NCBI GenBank assembly: GCA_031291325.1
Contig: JARLJG010000001.1
Location: 62,001-126,000, forward strand
Reading direction: 5' to 3'
Length of the DNA stretch: 64,000 nt
Source of the DNA: Burkholderiaceae bacterium
GTDB lineage: Bacteria; Pseudomonadota; Gammaproteobacteria; Burkholderiales; Burkholderiaceae_D
The position numbers and the translations under genes are program-made. Under the pieces are notes generated by a model. The model worked only from the letters and a program-made list of their open reading frames with translations, was not told where the DNA came from and made no database searches. This document shows, one piece after another, positions 27,154-39,600 of the stretch; the stretch's first letter is position 1, and each line of letters opens with the position of its first letter.

Positions 27154-29241
27154 TCAGACTTTCAAAAAGTCTTCGCGCGACCCCAGCCAACGCGCCAGAT
27201 GGGCTTCGACCGTGGCCGGATCGCTCTCAAGCAGCTTGTGCGCGGCGTCGCGCGCCCGTTCCACCAGCCATTGATCGGTTTCCAGATCGGCGAAGCGCAA
27301 CATCGCCTGCCCCGACTGGCGGGCGCCGAGGAATTCGCCGGGACCGCGTATCTGCAAGTCGGTGCGGGCGATTTCGAAGCCGTCGGTGGTCTCGCGCATG
27401 GTGCGCAAGCGTTGCTTGGCGGTCGGCCCGAGCGGGCTTTGATACAGCAGCAGGCAGGCGCTGGCCGCCGCCCCGCGCCCGACCCGGCCGCGCAATTGAT
27501 GCAGTTGCGACAAGCCGAAGCGTTCCGCGTGTTCGATCACCATCAGCGATGCGTTCGGCACGTCGACCCCGACTTCGATCACCGTGGTGGCGACCAGCAC
27601 CTGGATTTCCGCCCGCGTAAAGGCATCCATCACTTGCTGTTTTTCCAGCGGCTTCATGCGCCCATGCACCAGGCCGACTTGCAAATCGGCCAGGGCCGCC
27701 GTCAGCATCGCGTGGGTATCGGTCGCGGTTTGCAGTTGCAGCGCTTCCGATTCTTCGATCAGCGGGCACACCCAATACACTTGCCGCCCTTCCTGCGCCG
27801 CCGCATGCACGCGCTCGATCACTTCGTCGCGCCGCTCCTGATCGATCACGCGGGTGACGACCGGCGTGCGCCCCGGCGGCAATTGGTCGATCACCGACAC
27901 TTCGAGGTCGGCGTAATAGGTCATCGCCAGCGTGCGCGGGATCGGCGTGGCCGACATCATCAATTGATGCGGCACGGTTTTCTGCTCTTCCAATGCGTTG
28001 GTCGTATCCAGCCCCTTGTTGCGCAAGGCCAGACGCTGGCCGACACCGAAGCGATGCTGTTCGTCGACGATCACCAAGCCGAGTTTGGCGAATTGCACGC
28101 CTTCCTGTATCAGCGCGTGGGTGCCGATCACCAATTGCGCAGCGCCCGATTCGATGCGCGCCTGCGCCTCGGTTTTCTCTTTCTTTTTCAGGCTGCCGGT
28201 CAGCCAGGCCACGCCGACGCCCAGCGGCTCCATCCAGGCAGCGATCTTGCGGAAGTGCTGGTCGGCCAGGATTTCCGTCGGCGCCATCAATACCGCCTGG
28301 AAGCCGCTGTCGATGGCTTGCGCCGCCGCCAAGGCCGCCACCACCGTCTTGCCGCTGCCGACATCGCCTTGCAGCAAGCGCTGCATCGGGTAGGCGGCGC
28401 GCAAATCGGCGCGGATTTCGGCCAACACGCGCTGCTGCGCGGCGGTCAGTTGAAACGGCAGACTGGCGAGAAACTCTTGCGACAGTTTGCCGATATGCGG
28501 CAAGGCCGCCGCACCTTTGGCGCGGCGCGCGGTTTGCGCACGCTTCAAGGACAATTGTTGCGCCAGCAATTCGTCGAACTTCATCCTGACCCAGGCTGGA
28601 TGCGAGCGATCGCCGAGCGCGCCTTCGTCGACTGCCGGCGGCGGGTTGTGCAGCAAGCGCACGCTGGACTCGAAAGCCGGCAAACCCAGTGCAGCGCGCA
28701 GCGGCTCCGGCAAGGTGTCTTGCCATTCGATGCGCGCCATCGCCTCAAGGATCAATTTGCGCAGCGCCGCTTGCGGCAACCCCTCGCCGGCTGGATAAAT
28801 CGGCGTCAACGCGGTTGGCAGCGGCGCGCCTTCCAGGATCACTTTATAGATCGGGTGCACCATCTCTGCGCCGAAAAAGCCTTGCCGGATTTCGCCGCGC
28901 GCCCGCACCCGCGTGCCTTCGGCCAATTGCTTGGTCTGGCTACCGTAGAAATTCAGGAAGCGCATCGTCAACTGGCCGGACTCGTCGGCAATCGTCACTA
29001 CCAGTTGGCGGCGCGGACGGAATTGCACTTCGCATGCGGTCACGACCCCTTCGACTTGCGTCGAGCCGCTCATCAGCGCCGCCTGGTGGATCGGATACAC
29101 CTGGGTTTCGTCCTCGTAGCGCAGCGGCAGATGCAACACCAAATCCATGTCCGAACGCAGGCCCAGCTTGATCAGCTTGTCCTTGATCTTGTCCAGCCGC
29201 GAACGCGGCGCGGATTCGGAAACTTTTTTGGGTTTAGCCAT
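27154..29241 (-). CDS. recG: ATP-dependent DNA helicase RecG
   Basis: A 695-residue helicase that reverses stalled forks and branch-migrates Holliday junctions. The wedge OB domain is N-terminal; helicase motif I GDVGSGKT is near residue 308, and motif II DEQH near 412. The C-terminal TRG-like region with LQIRGPGEFLGARQSG is typical. The ATG at 29241 gives MAKPKK; a 13-codon extension upstream runs through a LexA box and is rejected. That LexA box 12 bases upstream suggests SOS control. Confidence 0.96.
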   Translation of the reverse strand: MAKPKKVSESAPRSRLDKIKDKLIKLGLRSDMDLVLHLPLRYEDETQVYPIHQAALMSGSTQVEGVVTACEVQFRPRRQLVVTIADESGQLTMRFLNFYGSQTKQLAEGTRVRARGEIRQGFFGAEMVHPIYKVILEGAPLPTALTPIYPAGEGLPQAALRKLILEAMARIEWQDTLPEPLRAALGLPAFESSVRLLHNPPPAVDEGALGDRSHPAWVRMKFDELLAQQLSLKRAQTARRAKGAAALPHIGKLSQEFLASLPFQLTAAQQRVLAEIRADLRAAYPMQRLLQGDVGSGKTVVAALAAAQAIDSGFQAVLMAPTEILADQHFRKIAAWMEPLGVGVAWLTGSLKKKEKTEAQARIESGAAQLVIGTHALIQEGVQFAKLGLVIVDEQHRFGVGQRLALRNKGLDTTNALEEQKTVPHQLMMSATPIPRTLAMTYYADLEVSVIDQLPPGRTPVVTRVIDQERRDEVIERVHAAAQEGRQVYWVCPLIEESEALQLQTATDTHAMLTAALADLQVGLVHGRMKPLEKQQVMDAFTRAEIQVLVATTVIEVGVDVPNASLMVIEHAERFGLSQLHQLRGRVGRGAAASACLLLYQSPLGPTAKQRLRTMRETTDGFEIARTDLQIRGPGEFLGARQSGQAMLRFADLETDQWLVERARDAAHKLLESDPATVEAHLARWLGSREDFLKV

Positions 29242-29253
29242 CGGGTGATTGTA

Positions 29254-29269
29254 CTGTATATAATTACAG
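29254..29269 (-). promoter_or_regulatory. LexA (SOS) box upstream of recG
   Basis: CTGTATATAATTACAG matches the CTGT-N8-ACAG LexA consensus in all eight fixed positions and has an all-AT centre. It is centred about 20 bases upstream of the recG ATG, in the position to block transcription. The opposite gene queA begins more than 200 bases away. Confidence 0.8.
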
Positions 29270-29475
29270 TTATGCAGCAAACGGTGCCGATTCGATCACA
29301 AAATCGATAGACCTCCGGCTGTTTTTGCTGCGGTTTCGACGATTATGCGATGCGTATATTGGGCGAAGTTGTCCGCAAGGCGTAAAATACGCGGTTTTTC
29401 CGGTCCGAATCGCGGTAGTTCCCGATTTTTCGGCAGGCCACCATCGGCTCCATTTTTAGCTCCCATTTTTACTGC

Positions 29476-31628
<2,153 letters not shown>

Positions 31629-31683
31629 CGATTGATGCGGGTGCGATTCAAACTGTGTGGAAAATATCAATGCAACGTGAAAA

Positions 31684-31775
31684 CCCTCCGTCTTCCCCGC
31701 GAAGGCGGGGACCCATAAGCCGGTAGCCGGGGCGGATTCACTATGGATTCCCGCCTTCGCGGGAACGACGGAGGG
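31684..31775. repeat. Dispersed palindromic repeat between tgt and yajC
   Basis: Two 34-base arms (31684-31717 and 31742-31775) are nearly complementary and contain the TTCCCGCCTTCGCGGGAA core, which is a small hairpin by itself. This is the common CCGTC-type intergenic repeat of proteobacteria. It may form a strong RNA hairpin at the end of tgt. Confidence 0.8.
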
Positions 31776-31891
31776 ACTAACGAAAGCTCCTCCCATATTT
31801 GAATTGGGCCCGATTGATGTCTGGATTGCGGTAAAGCGGTCGGGCAATGCTAAAATGCCCGGTTATTTATTTAATCTTATAGGAGCACTCC

Positions 31892-32218
31892 GTGTTCATT
31901 TCCAATGCTTACGCCGACACAGCCGGCGGTTTCGACGCAATTATGCAACGCCCGGATTTCCTGATTATCGGTTTGATGGTGGTCGCGATGTATTTCGTGA
32001 TGATCCGCCCGCAAATGAAGCGCCAGAAGGAATTGAAGGCGATGATGGACGCGCTGGCCAAGGGCGACGAAGTGGCCACCGTCGGCGGCATCCTGGGCAA
32101 GATCGTCAAAGTCGGCGACGCCTACATCACGCTGGAAATCGCCACCGGCACCGAAGTCCTGATCCAGAGAAGCGCAGTGACCTTGCTGTTGCCAAAAGGC
32201 ACGATCAAGGCGCTGTAA
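31892..32218 (+). CDS. yajC: Sec translocon accessory subunit YajC
   Basis: A 108-residue single-span inner-membrane protein bound to SecD-SecF. The helix is residues 22-40 (FLIIGLMVVAMYFVMI), followed by RPQMKRQKELKAMMDALAKGDEV, the family signature. The GTG start has AGGAG six bases upstream. It begins the yajC-secD-secF operon. Confidence 0.96.
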   Translation: MFISNAYADTAGGFDAIMQRPDFLIIGLMVVAMYFVMIRPQMKRQKELKAMMDALAKGDEVATVGGILGKIVKVGDAYITLEIATGTEVLIQRSAVTLLLPKGTIKAL

Positions 32219-32311
32219 TCCGTCATTGTTCGATGCAATAGAGCGAGTTTCCCGGCCCGCCGTCCTTACTGCCGTTTTTACCGCCGTTATTACCTTAAAC
32301 GCTGAATCAAT

Positions 32312-34177
32312 ATGAATCGTTACCCTCTCTGGAAATACATCCTCATCGTCTTTGCTGTGATGTTGGGGGCGTTGTACACGGCGCCGAATCTGTTCGGCGA
32401 TTCTCCGGCATTGCAGATCACCAGCTTGAAAGAAACCATCAAGGTCGATCCGACGATAGCCGATCAGGTCAATCAACTCTTGAAAAATGGCGCGATCAAG
32501 GCCGGCGATGCGCGTTACGAGGTGAACGGCACGCAAGGCACGGTGCGCCTGAAGTTCGCCAACAGCGACGACCAATTCGCTGCCAAGAGCTTGCTGGAAA
32601 AGGGCTTGAATGCCGACGCCAACGACCCGACCTATAACGTGTCGTTCAATCAATTGCCTAACACGCCGGAATGGATGCAGGCGCTGCATGCGTTGCCGAT
32701 GGCGCGCGGGCTGGATTTGCAAGGTGGCGCGCACTTCTTGATGCAAGTCGATACCGCTGCTTACCTGAAAAAGCGCCAGACGAGCCAGGAATCGAGCGTC
32801 AAGAGCTTGCTGCATGAACAGAGCATCCACTACGCCGGCATCGACGTCAGCGCAACCGGCATGGTCATCAAGTTCCGCGATGAAGAAACGCGCTTGAAAG
32901 CCAAAGATTACATCTCATCCAAATTTCCCGAGCTGACCCTGCTCATGACCGGCACGCCCAACGATCTGAGCTTGACCGCCAGCACCAGCCCGCAAAAGCA
33001 AAAGGAAGCGATCGACGAAGCGGTGGTGCAAAATATCGTCACGCTGTCCAAGCGTATCAATGAATTGGGCTTGAAAGAGCCGGTCATCCAGCGCGAGGGA
33101 ATCGATCGCATCGTGGTCGAATTGCCGGGCGTGGTCGATACCGCGCGCGCCGAAAAGATCATCGGCCGCACCGCGACGCTGGAAATGCGCCTGGTGGACG
33201 AATCGGCGCCGCGCATTCCCGATGCCAATACGGTGGTGCCGCAAGGGTCGGAACTGTTTACCAGCGGGCGCGATGCGCCGGTCATCCTGTACAAGGAACC
33301 GATTGTCACCGGCGACTCGATTACCTCCGCCGATGCCCGACAGGATACGCAAAGCGGCCAGCCGACGGTGTCGATTTCGCTGAACCACGAAGGCGGCGAC
33401 AAAATGCGCGAGACCACCCGCACGCATTTGCACAAGTTGATGAGCATCGTGTTGTTCGAAAAGGGCAAGGGCGAAGTGTTGAGCGTGGCCACGATCCAGG
33501 GCGAATTCGGCTCGCAATTCCAGATCACCGGCGAAAAATCGATGGAAAGCGCGAACGATCTGGCCTTGCTGTTGCGCGCCGGCGCGTTGGCCGCGCCGAT
33601 GGAAATCATCGCCAAGAGCACGGTCGGCCCGCAGCTTGGCGCGGAAAACATCAAGAAGGGTTTCGACTCGACCCTGTACGGTTTTGCCGCCATCGCCGTG
33701 TTCATGATTTTGTACTACATGGTGTTCGGCTTCTTCAGCGTCCTGGCGCTGGCGATCAACTTGCTGTTGCTGGTCGGCCTGTTGTCCGGCATGCAAGCGA
33801 CCTTGACCTTGCCTGGGATGGCGGCGATTGCGCTGGCGCTCGGTATGGCGATCGACGCCAACGTGCTGATCAACGAGCGCATCCGCGAAGAGCTGAGAGC
33901 GGGCAATACCCCGCAGGCGGCGATTGCCAATGGCTTCGACCGCGCCTGGGCCACCATTCTCGACTCCAACATCACCACCCTGATCGTCGGTCTGGCCTTG
34001 CTGGCATTCGGCTCCGGCGCGATTCGCGGTTTTGCGTTCGTGCATTGCATGGGGATCGGCACATCGATTTTCTCGGCGGTGTTCGTGTCGCGCGGCGTGG
34101 TCAACCTGTGGTATGGCCGCAAGAAAAAGCTGACCAGCGTGAAAATCGGTCAAATCTGGAAACCCAAGGAAGCCTGA
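32312..34177 (+). CDS. secD: Protein translocase subunit SecD
   Basis: A 621-residue polytopic membrane protein that uses the proton gradient to pull proteins out of the SecYEG channel. N-terminal membrane helix, a large periplasmic domain (about residues 30-450) and five C-terminal helices. Motifs: ARGLDLQGGAHFLM, GADAR-type region, and the IDANVLINERIREELRAG signature in helix four/five. The length is normal for betaproteobacteria. Confidence 0.97.
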   Translation: MNRYPLWKYILIVFAVMLGALYTAPNLFGDSPALQITSLKETIKVDPTIADQVNQLLKNGAIKAGDARYEVNGTQGTVRLKFANSDDQFAAKSLLEKGLNADANDPTYNVSFNQLPNTPEWMQALHALPMARGLDLQGGAHFLMQVDTAAYLKKRQTSQESSVKSLLHEQSIHYAGIDVSATGMVIKFRDEETRLKAKDYISSKFPELTLLMTGTPNDLSLTASTSPQKQKEAIDEAVVQNIVTLSKRINELGLKEPVIQREGIDRIVVELPGVVDTARAEKIIGRTATLEMRLVDESAPRIPDANTVVPQGSELFTSGRDAPVILYKEPIVTGDSITSADARQDTQSGQPTVSISLNHEGGDKMRETTRTHLHKLMSIVLFEKGKGEVLSVATIQGEFGSQFQITGEKSMESANDLALLLRAGALAAPMEIIAKSTVGPQLGAENIKKGFDSTLYGFAAIAVFMILYYMVFGFFSVLALAINLLLLVGLLSGMQATLTLPGMAAIALALGMAIDANVLINERIREELRAGNTPQAAIANGFDRAWATILDSNITTLIVGLALLAFGSGAIRGFAFVHCMGIGTSIFSAVFVSRGVVNLWYGRKKKLTSVKIGQIWKPKEA

Positions 34178-34238
34178 CGCCAGCCGCCAGCATGGGCGAG
34201 GCAGTCTTTCCGATTACTAACGAATAACTGGATTCAAC

Positions 34239-35249
34239 ATGGAATTTTTCCGCATCAAAAAAGATATTCCGTTCATGAAGCACGCGTTGATCTTCAATGT
34301 GATTTCCGCCATCACATTTGTCGCTGCCGTGTTCTTCCTGTGGAAAAACAATCTGAATTACTCGATTGAATTTACCGGCGGCACTGCGCTGGAAATTGCC
34401 TACAAAAAGCCTGCCGACAACGAGGGAATCCGCAATACGCTGGTTGCAGCAGGCGTCTCCGATGCGGTCGTGCAGCAGTTCGGCACTGCAGAAAACGTCT
34501 TGATCCGTTTGCCGTATAAAGAAGGCAAGGAAAGGGATGCGCTGACGCAATCGGTATTTGCCGGCTTGTGCAAGGCCGAATCGGGTGCGGTGCAGGTGCA
34601 AACGGCGCCCAACGGCGACCAGACGCAGATTTGCCACGATGCCGCCGGCAATGAGCCGGTCGTGTTGCAAAAGGTGGATCAGGTCGGCAAGCAGGTCGGC
34701 GACGAATTGTATAGCGACGGCTTGAAGGCATTGGCTGCGGTGGTGGTCGGCGTTGTCATCTATCTGGCGATCCGCTTCGAGTTTAAATTCGCGGTCGCTG
34801 CGATCATCGCCAACTTGCACGACGTGGTGATCATTCTCGGTTTCTTCGCGTTCTTCCGTTGGGAATTTTCACTGTCGGTGTTGGCTGGCGTGCTGGCAGT
34901 GCTGGGCTATTCGGTCAACGAATCGGTGGTTATCTTCGACCGGATCCGCGAGAATTTCCGCAAGCTGCGCAAGGCGACCGTGGTCGAAGCGATCAACGGC
35001 GCGATTACCAGCACCATGTCGCGCACCGTCATCACGCACGGCTGCACGCAGATGATGGTGTTGTCGATGCTGCTGTTCGGCGGCCAGACGATCCACAATT
35101 TTGCGATTGCGCTGACCATCGGCATTTGCTTCGGCATCTATTCGTCGGTGTTCGTCGCCGCTGCGGTCGCCATGTGGCTGGGCGTCAAGCGCGAAGACTT
35201 GATCAAGCCGATCAAGGAAAAGGATACGACCGGCGGGGCTGTGGTTTAA
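34239..35249 (+). CDS. secF: Protein translocase subunit SecF
   Basis: The 336-residue partner of SecD with six membrane helices and one periplasmic loop. Motifs: SIEFTGGTALE at the first helix end, VLAVLGYSVNESVVIFDRIREN and STMSRTVITHG. It is the last gene of the operon; a strong bidirectional terminator follows. Confidence 0.97.
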   Translation: MEFFRIKKDIPFMKHALIFNVISAITFVAAVFFLWKNNLNYSIEFTGGTALEIAYKKPADNEGIRNTLVAAGVSDAVVQQFGTAENVLIRLPYKEGKERDALTQSVFAGLCKAESGAVQVQTAPNGDQTQICHDAAGNEPVVLQKVDQVGKQVGDELYSDGLKALAAVVVGVVIYLAIRFEFKFAVAAIIANLHDVVIILGFFAFFRWEFSLSVLAGVLAVLGYSVNESVVIFDRIRENFRKLRKATVVEAINGAITSTMSRTVITHGCTQMMVLSMLLFGGQTIHNFAIALTIGICFGIYSSVFVAAAVAMWLGVKREDLIKPIKEKDTTGGAVV

Positions 35250-35270
35250 GCAGCGCGAGCTTGGCAGAAT

Positions 35271-35301
35271 AAAAAAGGGACAGGTGGCTGTCCCTTTTTT
35301 T
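35271..35301. terminator. Bidirectional rho-independent terminator after secF
   Basis: A GGGACAG/CTGTCCC stem with a GTGG loop is flanked by six A residues on the left and seven T residues on the right, so it can work on both strands. It lies 22 bases after secF. Confidence 0.9.
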
Positions 35302-35323
35302 ATGCACTGACGCTGGTGGTTTG

Positions 35324-35358
35324 CTCCCCTCGCCCGCTGGCGGTGCGGGAGAGGGGAG
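35324..35358. repeat. GC-rich intergenic hairpin repeat downstream of secF
   Basis: CTCCCCTCGCCCGC and GCGGGAGAGGGGAG pair at 13 of 14 positions around an 8-base loop. It resembles the dispersed repeat at 26999-27120. The remaining sequence up to 35565 is AT-rich and shows no gene. Confidence 0.6.
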
Positions 35359-35565
35359 GGGCGGGCCGCCTAGGCTGAGGGCGGTTGATCGAAGAGAAGC
35401 CCTCTGAGGCGAGCGACAGTGGCCGACGTTCCGCGCGAATCGATAAATTCGTCAATTTTGTAATCGTCAAATAAATAATTACATGATCGGTTGCAAAATT
35501 TTCAATGGGCGAGTTCAACCCTGATATTTCCTCTTGGAAATTGCCGCATAAATAGAGTGTGCCGA

Positions 35566-36354
35566 TCATTCTCTCGCAAAAGAGGCGACGATGCGCTGAT
35601 AGGTACCATCCTTTTTCATCGAGACCAGCGCATTGTCGAACGCATTGCGCACCGTATTCATGTCTCTCTTCTTGGTAAAGGCAATAAATGCGGGGCTGTT
35701 GTCGAGCGGGGGTAACAATTCAACGACATCGCCTGCAATGCCATATTTCCGGAATAAAAAATATGCGCCATAAGTGTTATTCACCATAAGGTCAATACGG
35801 CCCGCCATCAGCTTTTTCACGTTAAGGTCGGCATTGTCGACCACGTCAATGTTTTTCAGCGTTCCGGATTTGACGGCGTCGTCGAATGCAACACCATTGC
35901 TAAATTGGTTGAGGATTCCGATCCGGTAGTCGCGTAACTTGGCTATGTGACCGTCATATTTGACTGGTGAACCCCTTTTGACAAATATCGACACCATGAG
36001 TGGGACGATTGGCTGGGTCGTGAAATTCAACTTTTGTTTGCGTTCCGGCGTCATGATTGCCGAGAATACGCCATCAACCAGTCCCTCCTCCGCTTCACGA
36101 AGCGCGCGCGCCCAAGGAACGACCTGAATTTTCACCGCTATGTTGCAGCGCCGTGCCGCTTCATTAATAAGTGTCACAGCCATTCCCTTTATGTCGCCAT
36201 CCTCCTCATATTCATATGGTGGATAATTGCCGGTCACAAGTTTGATCGTCTGAGCATCGGCGGCTACTGCCGAGACCGTGAAGCAGGCACAACAAATCAA
36301 CGAACCGAGCAATGCGGCGAGGCGTCCAACAAAACGCCGCACGAGTATCGTCAT
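35566..36354 (-). CDS. Periplasmic substrate-binding protein, family 3 (PBPb)
   Basis: A 262-residue secreted protein of the amino-acid-binding (SBP_bac_3) family. Signal peptide near the start (MTILVRRFVGRLAALLGSLICCACF...AVAAD), then the typical YPPYEYEEDGDIKGMAVTLINEAARRC. No ABC permease or ATPase gene is beside it, so it may be a sensor component instead of a transporter part. The ATG at 36354 is chosen for its signal peptide; the frame extends 73 codons further upstream without supporting sequence. It is divergent from the GGDEF-EAL gene (256-base gap). Confidence 0.87.
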   Translation of the reverse strand: MTILVRRFVGRLAALLGSLICCACFTVSAVAADAQTIKLVTGNYPPYEYEEDGDIKGMAVTLINEAARRCNIAVKIQVVPWARALREAEEGLVDGVFSAIMTPERKQKLNFTTQPIVPLMVSIFVKRGSPVKYDGHIAKLRDYRIGILNQFSNGVAFDDAVKSGTLKNIDVVDNADLNVKKLMAGRIDLMVNNTYGAYFLFRKYGIAGDVVELLPPLDNSPAFIAFTKKRDMNTVRNAFDNALVSMKKDGTYQRIVASFARE

Positions 36355-36610
36355 TTTCCGCTCACTAAAAGTACATTCATGGTTTGTGTCCAATCTTGGC
36401 TTACGCCGCAATGGACAGGTTGTCGTGGCGATAATACATGATTTACGCGAATACGCGATCGCCAAAGATTGCATGCTGCCTGTCCGCCAACGCGAGTGCG
36501 CCATTGTGCGATAATTGCTGATGGGCAATTTTATTTCAGCCCTGAATCTGCTGTGATAATCTAATCGTCTCAATCAGGTCCATATATAAATATCCGGCTT
36601 ATACGTTAGA

Positions 36611-39600
36611 ATGCAATCAATGGACACTCCAACGAGCAAATTGTCCGGCTTCGCACCATACTTCTGGCTGATATTGGGTATATTTGTTGTTTTTTCTATA
36701 ACCTTTGTCGGCTACGTCTGGACTGAAAAGCAGATCGATTACGCCAATGAAATGCGCCAGCAATCGTTCATGCTGGCGGAAGAACTGCGTCAGTCGTCCG
36801 ACGATCTCACGCGCATGGTTCGCACCTATGTAGTAACCGGCGATCCCATTTACAAACGGCATTATCAGGAAATTCTCGACATCCGCGACGGCAAGAAGCC
36901 GCGTCCAATCGACTACGGAAACGTCTACTGGGACCTGGTATTGGCCGACAATGGGCGACCGCGTCCGACCGGATCGGCGGTCCCCTTGCTGGAATTGTTG
37001 CTGCGTGCCGGCTTCACGGAAGCCGAATTCGCCAAGCTGGCCGAAGCCAAAGCGAATTCCGATGCGCTCACGCATACCGAATTTGCTGCAATGGAATTAA
37101 TCGAGTCAACCACTCCCGCGACCGAGACCAATCGCGATAGCGCGATCCGCATGTTGCACGACGCGGCCTACCACCAGGCCAAGGCTAGCATCATGCGACC
37201 GATTGGCGAGTTTCTCACCGCAGCGGACAAGCGCACGCTGGACTCCGTCCATGCAGCCGAAGACAATGCCGACCGGACGCGCGCGGCCTTCGTCGTGCTG
37301 GGTTTGCTGCTGATTTACCTGCTCTGGCGGATGCGCCTGAAATTGCATGCAATGTTAGGCAGCACGGTTGACGATCTGCATGTGCGGATTGCGCGTCTTG
37401 GCAGGGGAGATTTTTTGTCGACCATTCCGGTCGCCAAGGGCATGGAAAACAGCATTTCGGGCTGGCTATCGGAAACGCAAGCCAAATTGGCCCGAATCGA
37501 CGCCCAACGCAATGACGCCGAGGCGAGGAGTTTGCGGATAACCCAGCTTTATGCGGCGTTGAGCCAGTGCAACCAAGCCATTGTGCGTTGCACTTCCGAA
37601 TCAGAGTTGTTCGCACAGATTTGCCGCGACATAGTGACTTTTGGCGGGATGAAAATGGTGTGGATCGGAATGATTGACGCCGGGCACGAACATGTATGGC
37701 CGATCGCATGCTTTGGCAGCGGCACGGAATATCTCGACGGGCTGCAGATTTCGGTCGATGCCGCCGACCCCGCCGGCGGTGGGCCGATAGGCACGGCATA
37801 CCGTGAAGGTCGGCCCTACTGGTGTCAGGATTACCAACGCGACCCGGTCACTGCCGCATGGCATGAGCGCGGCGCGCGCTTCGGGTGGGCAGCGTCGGCA
37901 GCTATACCGCTGCATCGAAACGGCGTGATCGTCGGGTTTCTCAATCCCTATTCCAGCCAGATCGATGCCTTCGACGACGACGCCCGCAAGCTATTGCTCG
38001 AAATGGTAACCGACATCGAATTTGCCCTGAAGAACTTCGAGCGCGAAGCACAACGCACGCAGGCCGAGGAGGCGCTGCGGCAGAGCGAACAACGCTTGCG
38101 GACGATCATCGAGACGGAACCGGAATGCATCAAAGTGGTTAGCGGCGAAGGCCAACTCCTGCAAATGAACTCAGCCGGACTTGCGATGCTGGAAGCCGAT
38201 ACGCTGGACGAAGCGAAACAGCAAAGTCTCATCAATTACATTCTTCCCGGGTATCGAAATTCCTTCAACGCTCTGCATGAACGCGTCATGCGCGGCGAAA
38301 GCGGGACACTGGAATTTGAACTTGAAGGACTCGGAGGAACCCAGCGCTGGCTCGAAACACATGCCGCGCCGCTGCGCGACGCCAGCGGCGAAATTACGAT
38401 GCTGCTTGGCATTACCCGAGACATCACGGCGCGCAAGCAGGCGGACAAACGGATTCAATACCTGGCGCATTTCGATTCCCTCACCGGACTGCCGAATCGG
38501 GCGCAACTGGACGACCTTGCCAAATATGCGATCAGCCTTGCGCAGCGCAACAATCAGCCGGTGGCATTGATGTTTCTCGACATCGACAATTTCAAGGACA
38601 TCAACGATACGCTCGGCCATAGCGTCGGCGACGCATTGCTGATTGAACTGGCGAAGCGGCTGCGCGAGGTCTTGCGTAACGAAGATACCGTGGCGCGGTT
38701 TGGCGGGGACGAGTTCATCGTCCTGTTGTATGGCGCCGATGCCCAAGGGGCCGCTCAAGTCGCGCAAAAGCTGCTTGATGTGATCGACGCGCCATGCAAA
38801 GTCGAGAAATACGATTTGAACGTAACCGCTTCAATCGGCATCGCTCTTTACCCGGAAGACGGCAAGGAAATGGAGACGCTCTTCAAGAGCGCCGATGCGG
38901 CGATGTATCGTGTCAAACAGGAAGGTCGTCACGGTTATCATTTCTTCACTGCAGAAATGCAGATACATTCGGCGCGGCATTTGCAGCTGGTCAATGCGTT
39001 GCGCCAGGCGCTGGAGCGCGGGCAACTGCATATTCATTATCAGCCCCAAGTGTCGCTGCAGGACGACCACATCGTCGGCGCGGAAGCCCTGTTGCGCTGG
39101 ACGCATCCGGAAATGGGCTCGGTTTCGCCAGCGGAGTTCATTCCCGCCGCAGAAGACAGTGGACTGATCCTGCCGATCGGCGAATGGGTGCTGAGGCAAG
39201 CGGTTCGGCAAGCGAAATCCTGGATGCAGGCTGGTCTCCCCCCGATCGTGATGGCAGTCAATCTCTCCGCCGTGCAGTTCCGCCATGCCGACCTGCCGAA
39301 GCTGGTCACGAGCATCCTGCACGAAGAGGGTTTACCGCCCGAGTACCTGGAATTGGAGTTGACCGAGGGCGTCGCAATGCGCGACCCTCACGGCGCCATC
39401 GCGGTAATGAACGATTTGCATGACCGTGGCGTGCGCATGTCGATCGACGATTTCGGCACCGGCTATTCCTCGCTTAGCCAGTTGAAGAAATTCAAGGTCT
39501 ACAAACTGAAAATTGACCAATCCTTCGTTCGAGACATCAGCACCGATCCGGAAGACAAGGCCATCGTGGCCGCCATCATCAACATGGCGACGAGTCTCGG

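Noticed and set aside
29242-29280. 13-codon extension of recG at its N-terminus
   Set aside because: The extension reads through the LexA box and does not match the family N-terminus; MAKPKK at 29241 is the better start.
27064-29310. Long open frame (748 codons) on the plus strand opposite recG
   Set aside because: It is a shadow of recG in high-GC codon use; its translation is Arg/Gln/His-rich and has no recognisable domain.
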